Shown piece by piece: positions 34,383-44,703 of a stretch of 64,000 bases of DNA. The stretch's first letter is position 1; each line of letters begins with the position of its first letter. Under the pieces are notes generated by a model. That model ran no database searches. It saw nothing but the letters and a program-made list of their open reading frames with translations, and had not been told where the DNA came from. A program made the translations under genes and the position numbers. The DNA comes from Bryoerythrophyllum caledonicum. Taxonomy: Eukaryota > Streptophyta > Bryopsida > Pottiales > Pottiaceae. The stretch is taken from positions 14,638,190 through 14,702,189 of the forward strand of contig OZ020518.1 in assembly GCA_963971425.1 (NCBI GenBank). The letters are read 5' to 3'.

Positions 34383-36713
34383 TAATATCTACAATTGGGC
34401 ATGACGCGTGGATCACCCTCTACGGTCAGCTTCCTTCAGAAAAACGTATGATATTAAAACAATCTCCTTATGGAGGTGGATTGGATCAAGAACAAATTTT
34501 TGCTCATAATAACAACCTTACTTGCTTTTATATGTGCATATATCATTATTAACTTCCTTTCCTAGGCTTTGCTTTCCGTGCACTTCCAATCTATCAGCAC
34601 TCCCACCAAACTAAAATAGCCATCACCATTCATCCAATACTCACGCATTACAACCTTCACCCACCCCTTCCATTACAGCAACCGCCCATTACAGTAAGCA
34701 GAACCAACGAGGTTGTTGTTAAGAGAGATGATAGTAAGGTAAGCCTCCCCATAACCAACAAAACCCCAAAGCCAACGCCTACAAAATTGGGGTATATTCA
34801 ACCCTCTTCCATCCCATTACCACCAATTGAGCTCCAAATAGAGGTTTGCTATGAGTCAAGACCCTTACTTTTGGTCATTGGTTATGGGGGTTACCTACTG
34901 CTAGCCACCAACTAAACATGGCTACACAGTTTGAAAATTCATAACTAATTCAATTTTCATCAAAAAAATATGAAATCACTTGGGTTGGAAGTGCAATTTT
35001 ATTGGCTATCACTGAAAAATAAAAGTATGATTATCTCCTCTCTCCATACATGCACATTCCTTAACTTGTCGGTTTTAGGGGGGCTTACCTATAACCTTGT
35101 GGTCTTCTTGAGGTGTCTCTTGAAGTCCATGATGTCACCGTTCCATCGTTCCATGTGGTGATTGTTTTCTTCTTGCACACCCAATTCTCATTGAGCACTT
35201 GGTTGATCAGCCTGGAATCGTGATTGACAAGAACCAGGCTGCGAATCCACTCGTTCAGAGCCTCTGAATGTCTATCTGCAAGGAAGCTTATCTTGTCTAT
35301 GGTTGTAAATAACCTCTGAATCTCTTTGCCAATTTCACATACACATACTTTACGATTGATGATTCTAGTGCAATGTGTAATGAGGGAAACACAAACTTCT
35401 ATTTCTAGTTTTCATCGTAACATCTCAATTAGGACTTACTGGATTCTATACCCACAAACTTTCAAATACATAACCGCATGGATTCAAAGATTCTCGTGTT
35501 TGCAGTAGGAGATTTGCTTCACTTTCTTTCGTGCGTTGAGTGGATTAGCAAACTTTGACTTCACTTGGTGTCAAAATTTTGTACTACACAAGGTCTAAAT
35601 TCATTACCATCATGTCAAGTGTGATATTCGTTCCTTGTACACCAAGTTTTGGAGGTAGAGAAGGGATGTAAAAATTGTGGAAGGAATGGAGGCTCAAAAT
35701 TTGCTAATTCAAGTTTTATTTGTTTTCGAGTTTGCTATGTTTAAGAATGAGAATCGAAATGGTAAATAAGAAGGTTTGTAGCACATCTTGTAGTAAAAAT
35801 ATAAAATTTAGTAAAAAATATGAAGATCTCTAAATTAAATGTGGAAAATAAGGAGTATTTTTGGTACTTTGCCTGACGATGTGTGACACTGTGTGAAAAT
35901 GTTTGATTTAAGTTAAATTCTATATTTCACTAAAGAGAAGAAACATTTTCAAACAATGTGAATGGAAAATAATATTACTTGCTAAATTTGAAAATATCAC
36001 ATTTGTATTATGTAGAAGGGACTAAAAAGTGTAGCTATTAAATACTGTTGTAGTACTCGATGCACACAACGCAAAGCAACAAGTACTGCCGCAATGACAT
36101 TACCTACTTCAATATTGAATACAAGCCCATTGAAGCAAGTACTGCCTCTTAGCGAGGTTATATAAGACTACAACTATACTATATATTATGCTAATTGCAG
36201 CAATACTATATTAGTAACGTTGCTCATTGGGGGTGTTTTCAACTTTATATGATGAAATTCACCTTTTTGCGGTTGATTTCTAAAAATAAAATAAAATAAT
36301 CGTTTTCATTCAATCTCAATTCCTACTCAAACAAGACTAATTGTAAACTTTAAACCCTCTTTATTCTTACATGTGATTATTACACCCTTGCATGTGACCA
36401 AGAAGGACGAATTTGAAATTATGTACAAAAGTGTACAACTTTGGATATCACACTTCTAAGATTATTCATTAACTCTAGAACGACCAACCTATGATTGTGG
36501 TATCCATCCCAATATCCATTCCACTATGTGCTTTAATTTTTCATCAAATATAAGTGCGAGTTTTTTAATCTCATTATTTTTAGAGATGGGATCACATGTT
36601 TTATTTATGTCACAAAAACCATTATCAACCACCTCAATACATAAAGTTGTTATGTGATCAACTGTCCTCCCAAATCTGCCACCTCAAGTAGGACACAAAT
36701 CTTAAAGGAATAA
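34383..36713. other. Gene-free stretch
   Basis: AT-rich with no supported gene, repeat or splice pattern. Confidence 0.55.
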
Positions 36714-36851
36714 GGGCCGCTTTACACTAGGGACCAAGAACTCGTCCCATACACCTCTAAAATATGTGATTGGCTCCATCAACTCGATTGGCCAATTAGA
36801 GATTTTAGAGGTGTATGGGACGAGTTCTTGGTCCGTAGTGTAAACCGCCCC
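36714..36851. mobile_element. Tourist-like hairpin MITE, 138 bp
   Basis: Almost a full palindrome. The left arm GGGCCGCTTTACACTAGG and onward pairs with the right arm over about 50 bases. TAA flanks both sides (36711-36713 and 36852-36854), the target preference of PIF/Harbinger-type Tourist MITEs. Confidence 0.85.
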
Positions 36852-37382
36852 TAAATGTGACAGTCCATGGTTTTCTTTAAGAAAACTTCACTTGTTGCTC
36901 TCCAGAGTACTTTCCTTCACCTCAAGAGACCAAATTTGTACTATACTGTGTGTGTGTGGATATGCATGTAATAGAGCCATAAACCTTGATCTGAGCTAAG
37001 TGCTTGTTGTTGGGAGAGTGTGTGTTTGAGAAAATTAGGGCTCAGGATTTGGAGTGCACGTGACTATTGCATCTTTGAATTTTTCTGAAATGACATGATG
37101 GTTGCACAGTGGAGATAGTGGGAGAATAAACTCAAAAGGGGAAAGACAAGGGTTTTATTATATAGGAAGAAAAACTAAGATATCTCTGTCTAATATTAGC
37201 ATTCTCTGAAGAAATTGAATGACACACTCGCTCTGTTAAAATGAAATGACACTCTTGGAATTTTATTTTATTTTGAAAAACAACTTCCAAATGTTTGAGT
37301 TGCTATATATTGGAATTCTGACCATAAAAACAACATTCTTTTTGTCCCAATCTCAAGGAAAATAATCTTTTCTTTTTGTGTG

Positions 37383-37387
<5 letters not shown>

Positions 37388-37420
<33 letters not shown>
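37388..37420. repeat. AT dinucleotide microsatellite
   Basis: About 16 uninterrupted AT units directly beside a Helitron-like repeat. Confidence 0.95.
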
Positions 37421-37423
<3 letters not shown>

Positions 37424-37424
<1 letters not shown>

Positions 37425-37718
37425 TAGCAGTTGGCGCTTGCTTTGCAACGCAATAGTCCAACCATTTAATGTAGTTTTTATATTACAAAATATTGAAAAA
37501 AGAAAGGTCACATGGTTCACTACACTGTTGACCGCATGGTTGATTGCAACGTTTCTATAGTTCAGTGCATGATTGACTGCACCGTTGACTGCGGCGTTTC
37601 CGTAGTTCATTGCACAGTTGACTACACGTTTGACTGCACCGTTTCTGTAGTTCATTGCATGGTTGACTGCGCGATTGATGGTTGCGTGGTTTATTGCACA
37701 GATTATGATTTTAGTAGT
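37424..37718 (-). mobile_element. Helitron-like short repeat, copy 2
   Basis: Reverse orientation: starts CTAGCAGTTGGCGCTTGCTT and ends GATTATGATTTTAGTAGT. The interior has repeated GTTCATTGCA and GTTGACTGC blocks. Confidence 0.55.
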
Positions 37719-37882
37719 ACGATGAATGACAACCTTACTACTTAGATGTGATTTACGTTAACCTTTAATATCTCTAAATTTCTATCATCAATTCTATAAC
37801 AAAATTATGTCACAACAATATTTCATGGTACAATATGATCTCTCCATCTTCAAAGGCCACTAAACCTAGTCCAAACTTGAGG

Positions 37883-38065
37883 TCAAACATCAACAAGCTC
37901 TTCTACACTTGATATTAAAGACTCTAATTAAGAGAAAGCACCAAGCTTTTCCACATCTACACCAATCAATAGTTAACAAAGAATACTATTGTTTATCAAG
38001 GATTGCGTCCTTTATTAAAACTTTGGATGACTTTACAAAACAACTCTTGTAACTTTATAGGATTA
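37883..38065. repeat. Segmental duplication A, detached left end
   Basis: Matches 59766-59947 closely (AAGCTCTTCTACACTTGATA and onward). Homology stops where a cluster of Helitron-like repeats and the LINE are inserted and resumes at 54232 (AGCTAAGACTTAAACAAGCA). Confidence 0.8.
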
Positions 38066-38359
38066 CTAGCAGTTGGCGCTTGCTTTGCAATGCATTAGTC
38101 CACCCATTTAATGTAGTTTTTATATTACAAAATATTAAAAAAGAAAGGTCACATGGTTCACTACACTGTTGACCGCATGGTTGATTGCAACGTTTCTATA
38201 GTTCACTGCATGATTGACTGCGCCGTTGACTGCAGCGTTTCCGTAGTTCATTGCACAATTGACTGCACGGTTGACTGCACCGTTTCTGTAGTTCATTGTA
38301 TGGTTGACTGCGCAATTGATGGTTGCGTGGATTACTGCACAGATTATGATTTTAGTAGT
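38066..38359 (-). mobile_element. Helitron-like short repeat, copy 3
   Basis: Full copy, about 90 percent or better like copy 2 by eye, with the same start and end motifs. A truncated fourth copy starts 4 bases further right. Confidence 0.55.
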
Positions 38360-38363
38360 ATGA

Positions 38364-38452
38364 CTAGCAGTTGGCGCTTGCTTTGCAAAGCATTAGTTCA
38401 ACCATTTTAATGTAGTTTTTATATCACAAAATATATATAAAAAAAAAGGTAA
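38364..38452 (-). mobile_element. Helitron-like short repeat, copy 4, truncated
   Basis: Only the CTAGCAG end and the next 80 bases are present. Sequence after the AAAAGGTAAC block differs. Confidence 0.5.
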
Positions 38453-38584
38453 CAACAATCTACATAAAATATAAATATGTCTTTGAAACCTATGCATGAA
38501 TTTTAATAATGTTATAGAATAGAATAGAAAAAAAACAAATTAGATTTTAGATTTTTTGCATTTTAACATAGAATTTCAAAAATG

Positions 38585-38998
38585 TTATGAACGTCAAATT
38601 TGTAATCAAGAGACACAAATTTATTTTGGATAAGCACAAATTGCAACACACAAATGCAAATTTCACACACCCGCAAACTCAACTTGCAATTACAATCTCA
38701 AATTCACACACCCACAAACTCAATTTGCAATTACAATCTCAAAACTTGCAATCTCACCTCAAAACTTGTAATATCAATCTCCACAACTCGAATATGCAAT
38801 TTTGCAACTCCAACTTTGTATGCCAACCTCCAAGATCACAACTCCAACTTCACAACTTTTTCACTACAAGTTTACAACTCATAATTTACAATTCAATCTT
38901 TTAGTGCTTAACTCAAAAAATATTTTGAACGTCAAAGTTGTAATCAAGAGCACAAATTGCAATACACAAATGCAAATTTGTCACACCCAAAAACTCAT
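38585..38998. repeat. Low-complexity TTGCAA/ACACAAA repeat block
   Basis: Imperfect tandem units such as CAATTACAATCTCAAA and ACACACCC.CAAACTCAA. The first ~70 bases (GAACGTCAAATTTGTAATCA) recur at about 38930-38998. Frames here are artefacts of the repeats. Confidence 0.65.
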
Positions 38999-39149
38999 GC
39001 TAATGCTTTGTAACGCATTAGTCCAACCATTTTAATGTAGTTTTTTATATTATAAACTATGTTAAAAAAAGGTAACATGATTCACTCCGCGGTTGGCTAC
39101 GCAATTAACTGTGCGGTTGACTGCACCGTTCCTACAGTTCACTGTACGG
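38999..39149 (-). mobile_element. Helitron-like short repeat, copy 5, left part
   Basis: Interrupted by LINE copy 2. The right part is at 54164-54231, and the 12-bp target duplication TTCACTGTACGG ends this piece. Confidence 0.55.
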
Positions 39150-41200
39150 GAATTACAAATCGTTTTAGAGCGATGAGGTTGAGAGAGTGAGCTCCGTATT
39201 TCGTGGTGAGGGGGGGCACAAGGACTTAGTCTAGAAAATCTTGGAGTTTGTGCAGTAAGAGGTTGCTGGCCTTACTGTGAGCCCACATTGTTCAAGATCT
39301 AGGTGCTGGTGTGGCTTGAGAGGTAGATCATAGTTGTTGGAAGAGCTCATAACACTCGATCTGGAATTTTTAGAGGTGTTGGACAAGTTTTTGAGAGTGA
39401 TCTTTGCAAGTTTAATCTGAAGCGTGGGAAACTAGTGTTGGTGCAAAGATTAGGATTCATTGACCCTCCACAACTCTAGATCTGCCCAGATTGAGTGTAG
39501 TAGGTCGCGATCTGCGCCCACCACTTAGTCCTTGATCCTCCTCGATCCACGATCCCATCATACCAAGAGATTGAACAACACAAGGAGACAGCGCCGTTAC
39601 TAGGACAGAAGCACTCAACCACTCCCTGGAAGCCAGATCTGCGTCAACACTCACAGGCTATCTCTTACCTACCCTACATCTTTCTTTTCTTTCATTCCTT
39701 TGTTATTGTTAGTTCCATATTGTTACCATGGCCTTATAGGAAAACACACACCTTACATATTAGACCTAACATCACTCGCTCAAGAATCTTATGCACCAGA
39801 TCTGGAGGACAATGCCACAAGAAAACATCTGGAGTGAAGCTCAACACAATACAACATTTAAATCTGCCTCGAGACAACCACAACACATCAAATCAGGCTA
39901 TTTCTTCCCTTTTCCATTTATTTTCTGTAGTGGAAATTTTGGTACACAGAAGCACATTAGATCTCACTGCATCTACACACATTAGGTATAGAACACCAAA
40001 ACTCCACCAATACACCACACATGCGCAGATCAGCACTAAAACCCTAACCCTAGAAAACACTAAACCCACTTACACGCGGAAGCGCTCGCAAATATTTCCA
40101 GATCTAGATCTACTTGTGCAGATTCAGCAACCTCGCACATTGGAGCCACCTCGCACGCACCCACAAACAACCTGCGCCAAAAGAACAACCCTACAGAGCA
40201 TCAGCAACAAAACCGAGCAACTTGGAGATGTTCCAAGACAAAGGACCAGCAGTCAGAACAACACAGCACGTTGGCAAGCAGACCAAGCGCGCACGAAGAC
40301 AAGAACAATGATATATGAGGTGAGTACCAACGCAAAACATCTTATTTTTCTCACACCCCCACGCACCAGATCCCACCTCTCTCCCCCAGATCTCACCATC
40401 CCCCCCCTTTTCATCTTTCTCTCCTCCCCTTCCCTCCGACCCCCTCCCAATCAGACCACAATCCCACCCACTCCCTGCCGATTGAACACGGACATTAGCT
40501 CTGCAGCTCCCCCCCTCCCCATAATCCCCAGAAACCCCAGCGTCCCACCCTCTCTCTGCCTTTCCAACAAGAACTTCACTTTCGGCGCCCAAAACCCCCC
40601 TGATTACAGCCCACCCTTCCCCCACCTCATTGCTGCTCAACCCCCCCTATCGACATAGATCCCATCACCCGCCCTGATTGTCCCTCCGTCTCCCTCACTC
40701 GAACTCCCCAGACCTTTGGCATTCTCCCTACTCCTGACCACAGCTCAACATCCCCTTGCCCCACTCTCACCCGGTACTCCACTATCCACACACACCTCAC
40801 CAACAGCCCGGACTATCCCTCCCTCTATCGCAGACAAACTCCTCAGATCCCAAACATCCCTCCCCTCTCGAATCGTAGCTCCCCCCTGCCCCGTCTCACC
40901 ACCGCTCAACACTCTTCTCTCAAAACTCACCCCACCCAAACTTGCTGGTACCCCCACCTCCCTCAAACCCTCCGCCGCAAAACCCAAACCCTGCCTCCCA
41001 GAACATCCCCGAAAATAACCCGCAAATATCTCCCAGGCCGCGAAACAGAAACCCTCGCAGTAACCTTAGATTGTGACTTAGTACCTCGCGTAGAAGCCTG
41101 TCTATACAGACAGAACCCCTGTCGCGAGCGAAGACCCCCCGCCCCTGCCTGCTCGAGTGAACCATCGCCCTCTGCCTGCAGACTGCACCTGGTTGTAGTT
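39150..41200 (+). other. LINE copy 2 5' leader with possible upstream ORF
   Basis: The first 400 bases match the copy 1 leader (GAGTGAGCTCC to CGATCCACGATCC). A frame at 39720-40658 (312 codons, low in hydrophobic residues) shares spaced identities with the copy 1 frame at 22498-23148. Bases 40370-41200 are C-rich. Confidence 0.6.
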
Positions 41201-43162
41201 GTGACCCCCTCCTCCTCCGACTCCGACCTACACCCGACTGCGGTAGCGACCCCCCCTGCTCCCAACCTAGACCTTCCCAGTGACCCTGGAAGCGAAGGCC
41301 GCGACCTGCCAAGCTCCACCAGCGACCCACAAATTCGCAGTAGTGACCCACCTAATCCCGGTAGCGACCTCCTCATAGACATTAACGACCCCCTACTTAA
41401 CTCCAACGACCTACCATATATCCATAGCGACCTACCCCTCCTCAAAAGAGACCCCCCTCTCTCACGCAACGACCTCCCCCCCTCCCATAGAAACGTTTCC
41501 CCCTCCCATAACTTTATCCTAGACAAACCAATGACGGGCAACACTAGGAAAAGCTCCAGCACCTACATGGAGATAGAGGACATGGAGGACAACTTCGGAA
41601 CAACCCCAACCGCAAAAACAACAAGAAGGATGGACAAGGAAGGTGGGAGCAGCAAGAAAAGCAAGACATCCCCGAGGCAAGAAGGTAAGATAATTTCCAC
41701 ACCAGAACTATGCTCCTTCAAATTCTGGATGGGCTTCCAAGCTATGGAAGCAATGGCAATTGAAGAGGGAGCTGAACCTTTATTTAGCGGCGAAACGGTG
41801 GAAGACATGATTACTAGAGGTCTAAAACCGGAGGAGGCCAAGGAGGTGAGCATTGCAAGGGTAGCATTTCCCCGAATTCCACAAGTGCTATACCCAATGT
41901 CAAGGAAAGGGGAGGTTGGACAACACTTCAACCTCACCCAAATTCCTTTCGACATTCCTACAAACGAGAATTCTGGTATGTCACTAGACTTTCATGTGGG
42001 AATTCACTTTGAAATCCCAAAAACCCCTATTATGCATGATGAGGTAAAGGAGATGGTCATTGCAAGGTTAAAAATGATGAACATATCTCTTGGCAAACAA
42101 TTAATTGACCCTATAGCTATTCAATGTTTAAGCATCAAACAAGGGAAGATTAAGGGGGTGTGGGCGGGAAGCATTAAGTTACACTTGCTCAAACCCGAAG
42201 TTGATGGGTTGATGTTACTAAAAGGCATTAGACCCTTTATTCTTAAAATTGAGGAAGAACTAGTAGTTGGCAAAGTTTGCAAGGCCTACCAAGGCATTTC
42301 TAAAGGTATCAACCTCTCCGTGAAAGTCAAAAGTGATGCATTGAAGGATATCACGGCCCAAGCACTCTTCAAGGAAGTGCTCGAAGATAGTTTCCGCCGA
42401 GGCTTCGAATTCGAGCTAACGGGAGTACAAAAGAAATATGAGGACTCCCACGCATTCCTCATCACCACCACCCCCAAGCAAGTGAAGAAAATCCTCCTCC
42501 ACCAAGCGACCGCCCAACATGAGGTTTTGGAAACAAGACAAGTGCTCGAAGTCAATGGGCCAAAAGGTAAGCTCGAAACCAAAGCTAAAAAAGATGCACT
42601 AACCTTAACCTTATCTCCCCTCCTCATTCACTTGGATGTAGTGCACACCACCCACGAGATTTACAAAGTTATGGGTGGTGCAAATGTCCGCTCCATATGG
42701 TTCCACAAGGATAACGGCACTAGCCATAATGGCAATGCCAATATTTTATGTGCTAGCCCTATTGTGTATAGGACCTTTGTGGGGAAAACCCACATCATTG
42801 GAGGTAACTATGTGGATTTTACACCTCACCGGCGTAGCTTGGAAGGAGACACCCCTCCCACCATGGAAGAAATCAAATCCTTTGGATTTGATGACATCAA
42901 CACGGCCATTGTCAACACCATGACCACCTTCCAAACGCAAGAGAAGACCAACAATGTGACCAAGGAAGAACTAGTGGCAATATTGGAAGAAAATAACAAG
43001 AAAATTCGGGAGGAGAACAAAGAATACGCCGATATGAAGAGTGAGGAGTTGAAGAAACAAATGGCAAGCGTGCAAGACTCCATGAAGGCCGCCCTTGCCA
43101 CACTACAAGCCATGGCAAGCACTATGTCCACCCCAATGCTTGAAGATGGAAGGCCAAACTAG
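41201..43162 (+). CDS. LINE copy 2 ORF1, intact, 653 residues
   Basis: Residues about 1-110 are Asp/Pro/Ser-rich, built from degenerate SDLP/NDLP repeats, and probably disordered. The conserved core has FWMGFQAMEAMA, LFSGETVEDMITRGL and PRIPQVLYPM. A second conserved part carries KKDALTLTLSP, SIWFHKDNGTSHNG and FTPHRRSLEG. The C-terminus is a coiled coil (EELVAILEENNKKIREENKE and onward). By position this is the RNA-binding chaperone subunit of the LINE particle. The SIWFHKD to HRRSL stretch could be an RRM-like fold, but I cannot confirm it. No stops. The frame may extend upstream without a conserved Met. Confidence 0.85.
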   Translation: MTPSSSDSDLHPTAVATPPAPNLDLPSDPGSEGRDLPSSTSDPQIRSSDPPNPGSDLLIDINDPLLNSNDLPYIHSDLPLLKRDPPLSRNDLPPSHRNVSPSHNFILDKPMTGNTRKSSSTYMEIEDMEDNFGTTPTAKTTRRMDKEGGSSKKSKTSPRQEGKIISTPELCSFKFWMGFQAMEAMAIEEGAEPLFSGETVEDMITRGLKPEEAKEVSIARVAFPRIPQVLYPMSRKGEVGQHFNLTQIPFDIPTNENSGMSLDFHVGIHFEIPKTPIMHDEVKEMVIARLKMMNISLGKQLIDPIAIQCLSIKQGKIKGVWAGSIKLHLLKPEVDGLMLLKGIRPFILKIEEELVVGKVCKAYQGISKGINLSVKVKSDALKDITAQALFKEVLEDSFRRGFEFELTGVQKKYEDSHAFLITTTPKQVKKILLHQATAQHEVLETRQVLEVNGPKGKLETKAKKDALTLTLSPLLIHLDVVHTTHEIYKVMGGANVRSIWFHKDNGTSHNGNANILCASPIVYRTFVGKTHIIGGNYVDFTPHRRSLEGDTPPTMEEIKSFGFDDINTAIVNTMTTFQTQEKTNNVTKEELVAILEENNKKIREENKEYADMKSEELKKQMASVQDSMKAALATLQAMASTMSTPMLEDGRPN

Positions 43163-44703
43163 TTAGGAACAAAGACTACATACCACTACATAGAAACCGT
43201 ATAGTAAATACTCATAGTATACGACGTATAGTATTTCAGCAATACTCCAAAAAAATAGTAATATGCAAGTATACCAATACAAAATACAAAATACATATCT
43301 ACTATACAAAAAAAAATCATTGTATTCAATACCACATTCAATACAAATACTATACCGAATACCTCAAAGACTATACTCAATACTATACAAAAAACTACTA
43401 TACTCCATATAGTACAACAAACATAAGAAAACATCGTAAATCATACAAAAAAATTAAGTTAACACAAAAAGTTAACACAATTAGGTACAATACGGATACA
43501 AATACAAGTACATACGCCGCTACATATACTAGCACAAATACTGATACATACACTGATATGCGTATTTATACAGAGACTGGTATGTACCCTGGAAAGTATA
43601 CGGATATGTATAATTGTACGTACAGTAATACCAAAACATATACTGATAACAATAATAATACAAACTTGAAAAAAAGCAATACAAATACTAATTCAAATAC
43701 TGGTACAAATACTGGACCAAATACTAACATAAATACTAATACGAATAGTGGCACAAATACCAAGATAAATATTAAGGCACATACTAACACAAATGTATAT
43801 GTGAATACTAATATAAAAACAAACATAACTACATACACAAAAACAACCACACACCGTCAAAAAAACATACACACACGCAAAGACGAATACATACAATCAA
43901 ATAAACAACAAATAAAATATCAAAGCCACACACAAAAACAAAAAATCCTAAAATAAGACAAAAAACCCACATACTACAAAATACTAACACAAAGTATGAA
44001 CACTAACATAAAATCAAACACAACTACATATACACACATATATGCAAAAACAACCACACACCATCAAAAGAACACATACATACACACATACAAAGACGAA
44101 TACATACAACCGAATAAACAAAAAATAAAAAACCTAAGCCACATACAAAAAACTCTAAAACAAAACAAAAAACCCAAAACACTAGTACTAAATATGAATA
44201 CCAATATATATAGAACTTACATGAAACACATATGGAAAACAATGATTAGAAATGATTCAAAACAAATAAATACTAAGAAGAATATTAAAAAACAAAGAAA
44301 AACTACAAGAGAAGATATAACTAACAAAGGAAATAAAATAAAACTAAAGAAAGGAAATAAAACAAAGAAAGTAAATAAAACAAAAATAAGAAAAGGTAAT
44401 AAAATAAAAACAAACAAAAAAATAAATGAAAAGGGTAAAATTATTCAAAGGAATAGACTAAATATACAAACAAAAAACGAAAGTATCAAAACCAAAATAA
44501 AAAATATATAAAATATAAGGAATAAGAGAAGAGATGGAATTAGAATAAATAATAAAAGGAAAGAGAAAATAAGTATCATAACTACATATAACAAAAAAGG
44601 AAACAATAATAATGAAAACAATAATGGAGATTTTGTAATAAAGATAAATAAGGGTAGAAGGGATTCTAAACCCAAAAACCATCAAAAGACAAGGAATATT
44701 AAA
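43163..44703 (+). repeat. Low-complexity inter-ORF region with repeated pre-2A modules
   Basis: About 1.5 kb with almost no G and built from ACTAATACAAATACT-type repeats. Two degenerate copies of the segment that precedes the 2A site (AACAACCACACACC, GACGAATACATACAA, AAACCCACATACTACAAA) occur at about 43840-43990 and 44045-44190. Frames here are N/T/K-rich by composition and I do not count them as genes. Confidence 0.7.

Noticed and set aside
37353-37745. Plus and minus frames with repeated VVHCTVDC-like units
   Set aside because: They arise from the short repeats inside the Helitron-like element and change between copies.
38585-39035. Plus-strand frames of 76-105 codons rich in N, Q, L and T
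   Set aside because: Encoded by low-complexity CAATTACAATCTC repeats and different in each frame.
37424-39149. Regularly spaced similar sequences that could suggest a CRISPR-like array
   Set aside because: The units are 200-300 bp mobile repeats in both orientations with irregular spacing, in a plant-like genome.
40191-41562. Gly/Arg-rich minus-strand frames opposite the LINE leader and ORF1
   Set aside because: Shadows of the C-rich leader and of the Pro/Ser-rich ORF1 N-terminus.
43558-44511. Two plus-strand frames of 132 and 171 codons rich in N, T and K between LINE ORF1 and ORF2
   Set aside because: They follow from ACTAATACAAAT-type repeats with almost no G. They are not conserved in copy 1 and do not connect to ORF2.
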